DNA of 41,912 nucleotides. Origin: Bacillota bacterium. Lineage in GTDB: Bacteria; Bacillota; Sulfobacillia; JAJZYS01; JAJYTV01. Shown piece by piece: positions 32,365 through 41,170 of this stretch. The stretch is taken from positions 1-41,912 of the forward strand of contig JAJZAT010000026.1 of assembly GCA_021799275.1 (NCBI GenBank), written 5' to 3'. The notes beneath the pieces were generated by a model that made no database searches, was not told the DNA's origin, and saw nothing but the letters and a program-made list of their open reading frames with translations. The stretch's first letter is position 1. Each line of letters starts with the position of its first letter. A program made the position numbers and the translations under genes.

Positions 32365-33010
32365 GGACTCTCCGCTCTTGCGCCTTGCCTTCGTCCACAC
32401 GTCCTACGCGAACGAGCAGGGACGCAAGGAGACCAACCAGCGGCTGGAGTTTCTCGGCGACGCGGTGCTAGGGCTGTTCGTCGGGGAAATGCTCTACCGG
32501 CACTTCCCGGACCTTCCGGAGGGCGACCTGACCATGCGTCGGGCGGCGCTGGTCTGCGAGGAGAGCCTCGCGAAGCTTGCGTCACAGATGGAACTGGGCC
32601 GCCGGCTCCAGCTCGGTCGCGGTGAGGAGCAGAGCGGCGGACGGGCGAAGCCGTCCGTCCTGGCGGACACCTTCGAGGCCGTGATGGGCGCGCTCTACCT
32701 GGAACTCGGCATCGAGAGGACGCGCGAGTTCGTCCAGGAACTCTTCGGGCCGCTCCTCGACGATCCGCCGCTGCCGCTTAGGGATGCCCGTTCACGCCTG
32801 CAGGAGTATGTCCAGGAGGCGGGACACCAACTGCGCTTCGAGCTCGTGGGGCAGGAGGGCCCGCCCCACCGGCCCGTGTTCACCATCGCCGCTCTCGTCG
32901 ATGAGCGGGAACTGGGACGCGGCGAGGGCGGCTCGAAGCAGGAGGCCACGGCCAAGGCGGCGGCCGAAGCGTATCGCGTCCTGCGCCAGAGCAGGGCGGA
33001 CGGGGACTGA
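32351..33010 (+). CDS. rnc: Ribonuclease III
   Basis: A 219 aa double-strand-specific endoribonuclease. The signature is NQRLEFLGDAVLGLFVGEML with the metal-binding acidic residues, a second acidic site lies in LADTFEAVMGALYLE, and a dsRNA-binding domain occupies about 145-215. The N terminus is shorter than usual, beginning almost directly at LLRLAFVHTSYANE. ATG 32351 overlaps the end of fabF. The smc-ftsY genes that usually follow are not here. Confidence 0.94.
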   Translation: MRLPEDSPLLRLAFVHTSYANEQGRKETNQRLEFLGDAVLGLFVGEMLYRHFPDLPEGDLTMRRAALVCEESLAKLASQMELGRRLQLGRGEEQSGGRAKPSVLADTFEAVMGALYLELGIERTREFVQELFGPLLDDPPLPLRDARSRLQEYVQEAGHQLRFELVGQEGPPHRPVFTIAALVDERELGRGEGGSKQEATAKAAAEAYRVLRQSRADGD

Positions 33011-33013
33011 TCC

Positions 33014-33481
33014 GTGCCTCGACCCTGCGCGCACGAGAAGGATCTCTTTGGCCTGGACGACGCGCCCGCGGATGTCATTCGGCGGGCGCTTGTCGTGCGC
33101 GAGCCTTGGGCAGGCATGATCGCGGGTGGGAGCAAGCGCTGGGAGATCCGGGGCACCTGCACGGCTATCAGGGAAAGGATCGCCATCGCGTCCGCTGGTA
33201 CAGGCACGATCGTCGGTGTCTGCAGGCTCGTCGACGTGCGGGGTCCGCTCGACCTGGAGAGCTATGCGGCCGCCTGGCGGCTCTGGGGCGCAAGGGAGCG
33301 CCCGCCAGGACCGCTGCCCTACCGCCGCACCTATGCCTGGGTGCTGGAGGACGCGCGACCGATCGAGCCACCCATGGTCTACCGCCATCCTCCCGGCGCC
33401 GTCATCTGGGTAAGGCTCGACGAGGCTTTGCGAGAGCGGCTCATGGCCGCCATGGCGCAGGGGCGACAGGAACCGGTCTGA
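33014..33481 (+). CDS. ASCH-domain protein
   Basis: A 155 aa protein with an ASCH (PUA-like) domain: ALVVREPWAGMIAGGSKRWE followed by IRG, a basic strand, and GTGTIVGVCRLVDVRGPLDL. ASCH domains bind RNA or modified nucleotides, and some are ribonucleases or N4-acetylcytidine amidohydrolases. Which applies is unknown. GTG 33014 starts 3 bp after the rnc stop, suggesting co-transcription with an RNA-processing gene. Confidence 0.72.
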   Translation: MPRPCAHEKDLFGLDDAPADVIRRALVVREPWAGMIAGGSKRWEIRGTCTAIRERIAIASAGTGTIVGVCRLVDVRGPLDLESYAAAWRLWGARERPPGPLPYRRTYAWVLEDARPIEPPMVYRHPPGAVIWVRLDEALRERLMAAMAQGRQEPV

Positions 33482-33574
33482 TGGAGCCGGCGCGCCGCCT
33501 CACCCTACCTGCGCCGCGCGATACGTCATCTGCTACCATGAGGCCCGACGTTGCCGTGAACGGGGGCCGTGGCC

Positions 33575-34255
33575 ATGGCGGAGCGAAGCGGGCAAGGCTC
33601 AGCACCTCAGGCTGTCGCGGATCGCGTCTGGCGGCTCCCGCTGCGCGGCGTGAACGCGTACGCGCTCTTGGCGGAGCAATCCACTGTGCTGGTCGACGCG
33701 GGCAACCGCGGAGATGGCCAACGCATGCTCGCCATGCTGCGGGCCGCGGGCGTCGAAGCGCCTCGGCACATTCTGCTGACGCACGCCGACATGGACCACG
33801 CAGGTGGTGTGCGCGCGATCGTCGACGCTACATCGGCGGTTGTCCACGCCTCCCCCGAGCAGGCGGAGCTGCTCGCGGGGCACGGTCACCCGCCCGCCCT
33901 GCGTCGCTTCGGCCGCCTCTTGACGGGCCGCCTGGCTTGCGTGCCTGATCTCGTGGACGGGGAGCGTGTCGCCGGCCTGCTGGTCCTCGCGACGCCAGGC
34001 CACACCGCGGGTCACGTGGCGCTGCTGCGGGAGGCCGACCGGGTCCTGTTCGCGGGCGACGCCCTCGCGGTGCGCGGGGAGAACGTTCGCCTCCTGGGCG
34101 CACCGCTGACGGAGGACATGACGCAGGCCACCGCGTCGCTCAAGCGTCTCGCCGATTTGCGACCGAGCCTCTTGCTGCCGGGCCATGGGAATCCCTTGTT
34201 GTCGCCGCAGAACGCGCTCGAGGCGGCGGTGCGGATGGGTGAAGGCAAGCGGTAG
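33575..34255 (+). CDS. MBL-fold metallo-hydrolase
   Basis: A 226 aa metallo-beta-lactamase-fold protein. The metal motif is THADMDHAGG (HxDxDH, with Asp replacing the second His as in a common subgroup), followed by TPGHTAGHVAL and FAGDAL, and LLLPGHGNPLL at the end. The substrate is not assignable. I chose ATG 33575, 8 bp after GGGGG; GTG 33569 is too close to the site. It ends at a terminator shared with the urocanase gene. Confidence 0.8.
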   Translation: MAERSGQGSAPQAVADRVWRLPLRGVNAYALLAEQSTVLVDAGNRGDGQRMLAMLRAAGVEAPRHILLTHADMDHAGGVRAIVDATSAVVHASPEQAELLAGHGHPPALRRFGRLLTGRLACVPDLVDGERVAGLLVLATPGHTAGHVALLREADRVLFAGDALAVRGENVRLLGAPLTEDMTQATASLKRLADLRPSLLLPGHGNPLLSPQNALEAAVRMGEGKR

Positions 34256-34278
34256 GCGGGTGTTCCGGTCCCATGCGG

Positions 34279-34314
34279 AAGGCCCCGACCGCTTGGGAGC
34301 GGCCGGGGCCTTCT
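34279..34314. terminator. Bidirectional terminator between the MBL-fold gene and hutU
   Basis: AAGGCCCCGACCGCT (34279-34293) pairs with AGCGGCCGGGGCCTT (34298-34312), with one A-C mismatch and a TGGG loop. It serves both convergent genes. Confidence 0.8.
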
Positions 34315-34339
34315 CAGAGTCTTCTGAACGGCCCAGTGC

Positions 34340-36022
34340 CTACGCCTTGCGCGGCTGGGACTCGGGTCCGATGAGTGGGGTGTGGATGGGGACCTCCTGG
34401 AGCTTGCGCCTGGAGAGCTCGTAGCCGGCGTCGGCGTGGCGGACGACGCCGATGCCGGCGTCGTTGTGCAGGACGCGCCAGACACGGCTTTCGGCCTCCT
34501 TGGAGCCGTCGCCGACGACGACCATGCCGGCATGCAGCGAGTAGCCGATGCCGGTGCCGCCGCCATGGTGGAAGGAGACCCAGTGGGCGCCGGACGCGGT
34601 GGAGAGGAGGGCGTTCAGGATGGGCCAGTCGGCGATGGCGTCGGAGCCGTCGCGCATGGCCTCGGTCTCGCGGTAGGGGGAGGCGACGGAGCCGGTGTCG
34701 TGGTGGTCGCGGCCGAAGACGATCGGGGCCTTCAGCTCGCCCTTCCTGACCATGTCGTTGACGCGGACGCCGAACTCCTCGCGCTCGCCGAAGCCGAGGT
34801 AGGCGATGCGGGCGGGCAGGCCCTGGAAGTGGATGTGCTTTCCGGCGAGGGTGATCCAGCGGCGCATCGCGGCGTTCTCGGGGAACATCTCGAGGACGAG
34901 CCGATCGGTCTTGTAGATGTCCTCGGGGTCGCCGGAGAGCGCGGCCCAGCGGAAGGGGCCCTTGCCCTGGGCGAAGAGGTCGCGGATGTAGGCCGGGACG
35001 TAGCCGGGAATGTCGAAGGCGTCCTTGACCCCCTGGTCGTAGGCCTCGCGGCGGATGTTGTTGCCGTACTCGAAGCTCTCGGCGCCGCGGCGCAGGAGCG
35101 TGAGCCAGAGTTCGACGTGGTGCGCGATCGAGGCGCGGGCGAGCCTGAGATACTGCTCGGGGTCCGAGGCCCGCAGTTTCGCCGCCGCCGCGACGTCGTA
35201 GCCGTCGGGGATGTAGCCGACCAGGGGGTCGTGGGCGGCCGTCTGGTCGGAGAGCACGTCGGGCGTGATGTTCTGGTCCACGAGGTACTGCAGGAGCTCC
35301 GAGGCGTGGCACTGCACCGCGATCGAGCGGGCCTCGCCCTTCTTCTTGTACGCGAGGGCCGCCTTGACGCCCGCCTCGATCGACGGCGCCACCTCGTCGA
35401 GGTAGCCGGAGTCGAGGCGCTTCTGGATGCGCGAGGGGTCCACCTCGGCGAGGAGGGCCACCGCCTCCATCATCTTGCCCGCCAGGGGCTGCGCGCCACC
35501 CATGCCGCCGAGACCGGCCGAGACGTAGAGCCTCCCGCGCAGCGTCTCCTGGCCGAACTTGCGCGGCGCCATGGCCGCCATCGTCTCGAAGGTGCCCTGG
35601 ATGACCCCTTGCGAGCCGATGTAGATCCAGGAGCCCGCCGTCATCTGGCCGAACATCGTGAGGCCCATCGCCTCGAGCCGGTTGAACTCCTCGAGCGTCG
35701 CCCACTTGCCGACGAGGTTCGCGTTCGCGATCAGCACCCGCGGCGCCTCGGGCTGGGTGCGGAAGACCGCCACCGGCTTGCCCGACTGCACCAAGAGGGT
35801 CTCGTCGTTCTCGAGCTCCCGGAGCGTCGCGACGATCGCTTCGAACGCCTCCCAAGAGCGCGCCGCGCGTCCCCGCCCGCCGTAGACGATCAGCTCGTCC
35901 GGCTTCTCGCCCACCCGCCGGTTCAGGTTGTTCATCAGCATCCGCATCGCCGCTTCCTGCGGCCAGCCCTTGCATGTCAACCGGTTGCCTGTCGGGGCCT
36001 GAACCTCTCTTGGCTGAGACAA
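34340..36022 (-). CDS. hutU: Urocanate hydratase
   Basis: A 560 aa urocanase, the second enzyme of histidine degradation, which uses bound NAD. Family blocks include [18 protein letters not shown] near the start, [64 protein letters not shown] and [17 protein letters not shown]. The active-site segment reads [12 protein letters not shown], with Ala where the PROSITE signature has Cys (FQGLPxRICW). The start is TTG 36022, 7 bp after GGGAGG, 17 bp downstream of the IclR-type gene. No hutH, hutI or hutG is in the window. Confidence 0.9.
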   Translation of the reverse strand: MSQPREVQAPTGNRLTCKGWPQEAAMRMLMNNLNRRVGEKPDELIVYGGRGRAARSWEAFEAIVATLRELENDETLLVQSGKPVAVFRTQPEAPRVLIANANLVGKWATLEEFNRLEAMGLTMFGQMTAGSWIYIGSQGVIQGTFETMAAMAPRKFGQETLRGRLYVSAGLGGMGGAQPLAGKMMEAVALLAEVDPSRIQKRLDSGYLDEVAPSIEAGVKAALAYKKKGEARSIAVQCHASELLQYLVDQNITPDVLSDQTAAHDPLVGYIPDGYDVAAAAKLRASDPEQYLRLARASIAHHVELWLTLLRRGAESFEYGNNIRREAYDQGVKDAFDIPGYVPAYIRDLFAQGKGPFRWAALSGDPEDIYKTDRLVLEMFPENAAMRRWITLAGKHIHFQGLPARIAYLGFGEREEFGVRVNDMVRKGELKAPIVFGRDHHDTGSVASPYRETEAMRDGSDAIADWPILNALLSTASGAHWVSFHHGGGTGIGYSLHAGMVVVGDGSKEAESRVWRVLHNDAGIGVVRHADAGYELSRRKLQEVPIHTPLIGPESQPRKA

Positions 36023-36039
36023 GGAAAAGCCTCCCTGAA

Positions 36040-36828
36040 CTAGATGTTCCCGCTTTCCGGACGCTCGCTGAGGCTTGCCAGGATTCCCTCGATGCGCGCG
36101 GCACTTGCCTGGAGGAGCGGCAGCACGCGCTTCACCTTCTCGTCGGTGAAACGGAACGCCGGCCCGGTCACGGAGAGGGCCGCCCTGGCCCAGCCCCGGC
36201 CGCCGGGGCGGAGCGGAACGGCGAGCGCCCGCACCTCGTCGTCCATCTCGCCGACCGAATTGGCGTAGCCCAGCCGGCGTACTTCGGCGAGGTTCTCGCG
36301 CAAGCGCCCGGGGTCGGTGATGGTGGCCTCCGTGTAGCGGCCGAGGCCGCCTGCGATCACGGCCTCGAGCACGTCGTCCGGCAGGAATGCCAGGAGCGCG
36401 CGCACCGTGGCACCGGCGTGGAGCGGCTCCATCCGTCCCTTGGCGAACGAGAGCCGTACCGGCTCCTGGCTCTCGACCCGCTCGACGCAGACGCCGAAGA
36501 TGCCTGCCGCCTCCACGAGCAGAACCGTCTCGGACGTAAGCCGGCTGAGCTCCCGCATCACGGGCCGCGCCAGATCGGGTAGGGGATCGCGAAGTTGCAG
36601 GCGCCGCGCGAGCGCCGCCACCTTCTCGCCGAGGCGCACCGCGCCGCTGCCCGCGCTCTCCAGGTATCCCGCCTCGCGCAGGCCCTGGATGTAGCGGTAG
36701 GCGGTGGACGGCGGCAGCCCGGCCTGCCTCGCGAGGTTCGTGACGGTCAGCTCGGGTTCGTCCGCGGTCGCGAAGACCGCCAGAAGGCGCAGCCCCCGCT
36801 CGAGGCTGGATCCGCTGCGACGCGCCAA
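36040..36828 (-). CDS. IclR-family transcriptional regulator
   Basis: A 262 aa regulator. The N-terminal winged helix-turn-helix (about 9-70) contains [20 protein letters not shown], and the C-terminal effector domain has [20 protein letters not shown], both typical of IclR. The start is TTG 36828, 9 bp after AAGGAGG; the longer frame upstream would run through the operator repeats. It is co-directional with hutU and 17 bp upstream of it, so it probably controls hutU and itself in response to urocanate or a related compound. That is inference. Confidence 0.88.
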   Translation of the reverse strand: MARRSGSSLERGLRLLAVFATADEPELTVTNLARQAGLPPSTAYRYIQGLREAGYLESAGSGAVRLGEKVAALARRLQLRDPLPDLARPVMRELSRLTSETVLLVEAAGIFGVCVERVESQEPVRLSFAKGRMEPLHAGATVRALLAFLPDDVLEAVIAGGLGRYTEATITDPGRLRENLAEVRRLGYANSVGEMDDEVRALAVPLRPGGRGWARAALSVTGPAFRFTDEKVKRVLPLLQASAARIEGILASLSERPESGNI

Positions 36829-36847
36829 CGTGCGAAGCCTCCTTGCG

Positions 36848-36881
36848 CATTCCCGTGGAATGAGAACTTTCCCGTAGAATG
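36848..36881 (-). promoter_or_regulatory. Paired operator-like repeats upstream of iclR-hutU
   Basis: CATTCC-CGT-GGAATG (36848-36862) is a perfect 6-bp dyad, and CTTTCC-CGT-AGAATG (36867-36881) is a near copy, 19 bp apart start to start. They lie just upstream of the ribosome binding site of the IclR-type gene, as expected for an autoregulatory operator. The binding protein is inferred. Confidence 0.6.
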
Positions 36882-37095
36882 CTGCAGAGAGATTCGCCCG
36901 ACGGGCCACTCTTCCTGCCGTTCGCGGCAAGGGACACATGGTCCGAATGTCGCAAGTTGTCGGTCTCAAGGCACACGGGACTTTGGCCCTGTGGCGCGCG
37001 AAAGTGTAGGACCTGAGGCCTACGACCCGGGGTGGACGCGGGCAGAGGCCAGAGCGGGTACGCTTCCCCTGAATCCAGGCAGAGGAGGCGTTCCT

Positions 37096-37860
37096 ATGCG
37101 GACATCCACCGAGTGGCCCCAGGGGCTCTCTGTCTTGCTCATCACCGGTGCGTCGAAGGGACTTGGCCTCGCCATGAGCCGGGCCTGGGCGGGCCCGGGC
37201 AGAACGCTCGCGATCGCGGCGCGGGACGCCAGGCGCCTTGGGGAGGTACGGGATGAACTCGCGTCCCTGGGCGCCCAGGTGCTAGCCGTGCCAGGCGACG
37301 TGGGCGAGCGGGGATTCCCGGAATTCCTCGTCGAGGAGACCCGGCGCAGGCTCGGGCCCGTCACGCATCTCGTCACCTGCGCATCGTCGCTCGGTGCCCT
37401 GCCGCTCGGACCGCTCGCCGACGTCGACGACCGTGGTTGGGACGAGGTCTGGCGGACGAACGTGCTGGGTGTCGTGCGGATCTGGCGCGGCGTGCTGCCG
37501 GCCATGGAGGGCGAACTCGGAGGGGGACGCATCCTCCATGTCTCGTCCGACGCCGCCGTCGAGGCCTATCCGCACTGGGGCCCCTACGGGGCGACCAAGG
37601 CCGCGGTCGATCACCTTGCCCGCATCCTCGCGGCCGAGCTTGACCTGCATGGGCACCCAAACGTACGTGTGTACGCTGTCGATCCGGGCGACATGGACAC
37701 GGAGATGCACCGGGCAGCGATCCCCGATGCCGATCCGGGCGAGCTCCTGCGGCCCGAGCATGTGGCGCCGGTCCTGAGGGATGTTCTGCTGCGCAGACCT
37801 GCCCTGCCCTCGGGCCGCTACCGGGCGGCGGAGATCGCCCTGAGAGGAGGGGCACGATGA
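37096..37860 (+). CDS. Short-chain dehydrogenase/reductase
   Basis: A 254 aa SDR protein. The cofactor loop is LITGASKGLGLAMSRAW, AARDARRLGEV follows strand 2 (NADP-type basic residues), and the catalytic Ser and YxxxK are in HVSSDAAVEAYPHWG and YGATKAAVDHL. Substrate unknown. ATG 37096 follows GAGGAGG by 6-7 bp. It overlaps the QueA-like gene by 4 bp, which ties the two functionally. Confidence 0.87.
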   Translation: MRTSTEWPQGLSVLLITGASKGLGLAMSRAWAGPGRTLAIAARDARRLGEVRDELASLGAQVLAVPGDVGERGFPEFLVEETRRRLGPVTHLVTCASSLGALPLGPLADVDDRGWDEVWRTNVLGVVRIWRGVLPAMEGELGGGRILHVSSDAAVEAYPHWGPYGATKAAVDHLARILAAELDLHGHPNVRVYAVDPGDMDTEMHRAAIPDADPGELLRPEHVAPVLRDVLLRRPALPSGRYRAAEIALRGGAR

Positions 37861-38963
37861 TGACGGCGGTGCCATCTCTGCTGCCCGAACCCGATCTCGA
37901 CCTCGGCATCGCCGATGGGCGCCTGCTTGCGGCCAGCGAGCCGGCGGAGATCCGAGGCGGCGGGCGCGACGACGTGCGGCTTCTCTTGCAGGAGCGGGAG
38001 TCTGGTCGGCTTGAGCACCGGCACTTCAGGGAACTTCCGGATCTCCTGCGCAGGGGCGACCTCCTGGTCGTCAACCGGTCCGCAACGCTGCCGGCGAGCC
38101 TGCCGGCCCTGGACGCCGCAGGGCGGCCGCTCCGCTTGCACGTCGCCCAGCGACTCGGCGCCGGATTGTACCGGCTCGAGGCGCGCGGTGCGGACGGGCT
38201 CCAGCCCGCCGAGCGCGTGCCCGCGGCGGGCGAGCGGCTCTCACTCGCGCGTGGCCAGGGAGATCGGCTCGGTCTCAAGGTCATGCGCAGGGCCAGCGCC
38301 ACATCGCGGCAGGTCGTGGCGGCGGTCGACGGGTCTCGCAGTCTTCTTCCATGGTTGGTGGAGAGCGGCCAGCCGATCCGCTACGCCTACGTGCCGCGCG
38401 CATGGCCGATCGAGTTCTACCAGACCGTCTTCGCGGGACCGCCGGGATCGGCGGAGATGCCCTCGGCTGCGCGTCCCTTCAGCCAGGGCACGCTGGCGGC
38501 CCTACGCAGGCACGGCGTCCGAGTCGTCGCCCTCACCCTGCACTGCGGCCTTTCGAGCGAGGAGGTGGCCGGGTCCCTCACCCAGCATTACCTGCCACCG
38601 GAGTTCTATCGGCTGCCTGCCGCCACGGTGCGGGCCATCCTGGAGACGAGGGCGTCCGGCGGCAGGGTGATCGCGGTCGGGACGACGGTGGTGCGCGCCA
38701 TCGTCAGCGCGACCCGCGGCGGAACGCTCGCCGCGGGTCGCGGACTCGCTGGAGCCGTGGTGCGCCCGGGCACCGACGTGCGCCTGATCGACGGACTCCT
38801 CACCGGCCTGCACACGCCGCGGAGCTCCCATCTCGCCATGCTTGAGGCCTTCGCGCCGCCGGAACATCTGTGGCTCGCCTACGAGGCCGCGATCGAACGG
38901 GACTATCTCTGGCACGAGTTCGGTGACGTGCACCTCATCCTGCCGGGCGGACCCGAGGCCTGA
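37857..38963 (+). CDS. Divergent QueA-like (AdoMet:tRNA ribosyltransferase-isomerase family) protein
   Basis: A 368 aa protein of the QueA family. Shared parts are GDLLVVNRSATLPASLP, IEFYQTVFAGPPGSAE, GGRVIAVGTTVVRAI and YLWHEFGDVHLILPGG. The QueA signatures are changed: PTAGLHF is PSAARPF, LHVGLGTF is LHCGLSSEE, and NFHLPRST is GLHTPRSSH. This resembles the QueA-like group I recall from actinobacteria, whose function is not established. ATG 37857 overlaps the SDR stop; no tgt, queG or queC-F genes are near. True QueA cannot be excluded. Confidence 0.75.
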   Translation: MMTAVPSLLPEPDLDLGIADGRLLAASEPAEIRGGGRDDVRLLLQERESGRLEHRHFRELPDLLRRGDLLVVNRSATLPASLPALDAAGRPLRLHVAQRLGAGLYRLEARGADGLQPAERVPAAGERLSLARGQGDRLGLKVMRRASATSRQVVAAVDGSRSLLPWLVESGQPIRYAYVPRAWPIEFYQTVFAGPPGSAEMPSAARPFSQGTLAALRRHGVRVVALTLHCGLSSEEVAGSLTQHYLPPEFYRLPAATVRAILETRASGGRVIAVGTTVVRAIVSATRGGTLAAGRGLAGAVVRPGTDVRLIDGLLTGLHTPRSSHLAMLEAFAPPEHLWLAYEAAIERDYLWHEFGDVHLILPGGPEA

Positions 38964-38993
38964 TGCGGTACTCTGCAGAGGGGAGGTGACGGT

Positions 38994-40514
38994 GTGGCGA
39001 CGACGCCCCTTGGGCGAAGCGAAGCGCTCAGGCGCGTGGCGGAGGCACTCAACGAGACGCTGGACGCGGAAGCGGCGATCGCGGCTCTCCTGCCGCAACT
39101 CGAGCAGCTGCTCGGCCTGCGTACGGCCTGGGCGTTCCGCTACCGGCCCGAGCGCGGCGACTTCGTCAAGATCGCCGCCACCGGCCTGCCGCCCGCCTTG
39201 GCGAGGGACGACCAGGCCGCGCTCGAGGAGCAGGGCTGCGAGTGCCAGCGCCGCTTACACGCCGGCCAGTTGCCGCAGGCCGTCAACATGGTGACCTGCT
39301 CTCGCCTGCGCGACGCGAAGGGGGACAAGCAGGGCCTCGTGCTGCACGCCAGCGTGCCGTTGCGCCGTGGCGAGCACACGCTCGGCATCCTCAACGTGGC
39401 GGCCCCAGGGCGGACGCACTTCGATGAGGAGTCGCTCGCGCTCCTGTCCGCGGTCGGCAGCCAGTTCGCCGTGGCGCTCGGCCGCGCTGAGTCCCAGGCG
39501 GCCGCGGAGCGCCGGGCCGGGCAGCTGGCCGCGCTCGCGGAGGTGGCGACGGCCCTCACGGCGGAGAGCGAACCCGGCGCGATCCTGCGTCTCGCCGCCA
39601 CGCTGGGCGTCGATCGCCTTGGCATCCCCGCGATCGCCATCGTCCAAGCACATGGCGGGGTTCTGGCGGCGGCCTCGCGCGATCTCCAGCTGTCGGCCGC
39701 GCGGGATCCGGAGAACGCGGGCCCTCGCCTCTTCCCTGGCAGCGGCGCCGTGGTTAGGTACCAGATTTCGGCATCCGAGTACCTGCAGGCGGAGACCGGG
39801 GAGTGTCAGTTCGAGCCCGTGGACCTGTCGGTGCAGGAGGCGTACCTAGCTCTGCTGCGCAGCGTGCTTGCCGCCGCACGGCGGCAGGAGGAACTGCGCC
39901 GCGGCGCGGTCATCGAAGAACGCCAGCGTATCGCCGCGGATCTGCACGACGCCGTGAGCCAGCGGCTCTTCGCCGCCATCCTGAACTTGCGCACCGCGCG
40001 TCTGGCGACGGCGGACAGGCCCTTGAACTCCGAGGCGCAGCTTGCGGCCGCCGAACAGCAGCTCCGCACCGCGCAGGCCGAACTGCGCACCCTGGCGCAC
40101 ACGCTGCTCTGGCAGGCCCCGAGAGACCTGGGCGCGGCCCTGCGGGACCTCGTCCACGCCTTCTCGGTCGGCAGCGGGCCGAAGGTCTCGGCGCGTATCG
40201 GGGCCATCCCGGAGATCCCGCCGACTTCCGCGCAGGCCATCCTGCGGGTGGCGCAGGAGGCCCTGCACAACGCCGTGCGGCACGCCGGAGCGTCGCGCAT
40301 CCACCTCAGCCTTGGCGAGCGCCAGGGCGCCATCGTGCTCAAGGTGCGAGACGACGGGCAAGGTCTACCCCCGGAGCCTGGCCCCGGTGCCGGCCTTGCG
40401 TCGATGCGGGCAAGGGCCGACGCGGTGGGCGCCGGACTCAACATCAGCGGTCCAAGAGGACGCGGTGTGACGGTGGAGCTGAGGCTGCCCGCGCGGGGAG
40501 GTGACGGGCGGTGA
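38994..40514 (+). CDS. GAF-domain sensor histidine kinase (HisKA_3 type)
   Basis: A 506 aa cytoplasmic kinase without membrane segments. The N-terminal GAF domain (about 10-165) carries Cys82, Cys84 and Cys102 (QGCECQRR and VTCSRL). A second, weaker sensory region follows. The dimerisation helix has the phospho-acceptor His318 in ERQRIAADLHDAVSQRLF, and the ATPase domain has AQEALHNAVRHAGAS and DDGQGLPPEPGPGAGLASM. This is the NarX/LiaS/DesK class. GTG 38994 follows GGAGG by 7 bp, 30 bp after the QueA-like gene. It overlaps its response regulator by 4 bp. Confidence 0.9.
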   Translation: MATTPLGRSEALRRVAEALNETLDAEAAIAALLPQLEQLLGLRTAWAFRYRPERGDFVKIAATGLPPALARDDQAALEEQGCECQRRLHAGQLPQAVNMVTCSRLRDAKGDKQGLVLHASVPLRRGEHTLGILNVAAPGRTHFDEESLALLSAVGSQFAVALGRAESQAAAERRAGQLAALAEVATALTAESEPGAILRLAATLGVDRLGIPAIAIVQAHGGVLAAASRDLQLSAARDPENAGPRLFPGSGAVVRYQISASEYLQAETGECQFEPVDLSVQEAYLALLRSVLAAARRQEELRRGAVIEERQRIAADLHDAVSQRLFAAILNLRTARLATADRPLNSEAQLAAAEQQLRTAQAELRTLAHTLLWQAPRDLGAALRDLVHAFSVGSGPKVSARIGAIPEIPPTSAQAILRVAQEALHNAVRHAGASRIHLSLGERQGAIVLKVRDDGQGLPPEPGPGAGLASMRARADAVGAGLNISGPRGRGVTVELRLPARGGDGR

Positions 40515-41170
40515 ACGAGGGCGCGATTCGTGTGATGATCGTCGATGACCATCCCATGGTGCGGGAGGGACTTGCCGCGTTTCTCGGCCTCGCGGAGGAC
40601 CTCAGCCTGGTGGGCGAGGCGGGTGACGTGGAAAGCGCCTCGGAGATGGCCATGAGGCTTCGCCCGGACGTCGTCCTGCTCGACCTCGTGCTGCCTGGCG
40701 CTAAGGGGGCCGGTGCGGTGGGGGCGATCCGAGAAGCCTCGCCCGAGAGCAGGATTCTTGTGCTGACGTCGTTTGCGGAACCCGAGCGGGTTCTCGGGGC
40801 GCTCGCCGCAGGCGCGGCAGGCTACCTTGCCAAGACCGTGGCGCCTGAGGATCTGCTGGCCGCTGTACGACAAGTGGCGGGAGGGCGGTCCGTACTGGAC
40901 GAGGAGGCCCTCAAGGCGGCATCGCGGCACGGGGATAGGCGCTTGCCGACCGGCGAAGCGCTTACTGGCCGCGAGATGGAGGTTCTGGCCTTGATCTCCG
41001 AAGGCTGCGACAACCAGGAAATTTCCCGGCACCTCGCCATCGCCGAAAAGACGGTGAAGGTGCACGTCGGCCGCATCTATGCGAAGCTCGGCGCGCAGAA
41101 CAGGGCGCAGGCGCTCGTGCTCGCGGCGCGCCTGGGCCTTGTTTCGCTGGCGCCGCCCGATCCGCCCTAG
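40511..41170 (+). CDS. NarL/LuxR-family response regulator
   Basis: A 219 aa regulator. The receiver domain has Asp12/Asp13, phospho-acceptor Asp58 (LLDLVLPG), Thr86/Ser87 and Lys108 (YLAKTV). The C-terminal LuxR-type helix-turn-helix begins LTGREMEVLALISEG and includes EKTVKVHVGRIYAKLG. The start overlaps the kinase stop, so the two form one signalling pair. Its TAG stop overlaps the stop of arsC on the other strand. Targets are unknown; the SDR/QueA-like genes upstream are candidates. Confidence 0.93.
   Translation: MNEGAIRVMIVDDHPMVREGLAAFLGLAEDLSLVGEAGDVESASEMAMRLRPDVVLLDLVLPGAKGAGAVGAIREASPESRILVLTSFAEPERVLGALAAGAAGYLAKTVAPEDLLAAVRQVAGGRSVLDEEALKAASRHGDRRLPTGEALTGREMEVLALISEGCDNQEISRHLAIAEKTVKVHVGRIYAKLGAQNRAQALVLAARLGLVSLAPPDPP

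Noticed and set aside
31096-32400. A 434-residue frame antisense to fabF
   Set aside because: It is a shadow of a highly biased GC-rich gene; fabF has all catalytic motifs and a ribosome binding site.
34382-36043. A long plus-strand frame antisense to hutU
   Set aside because: The urocanase is recognised over its whole length on the minus strand; the antisense frame results from GC bias.
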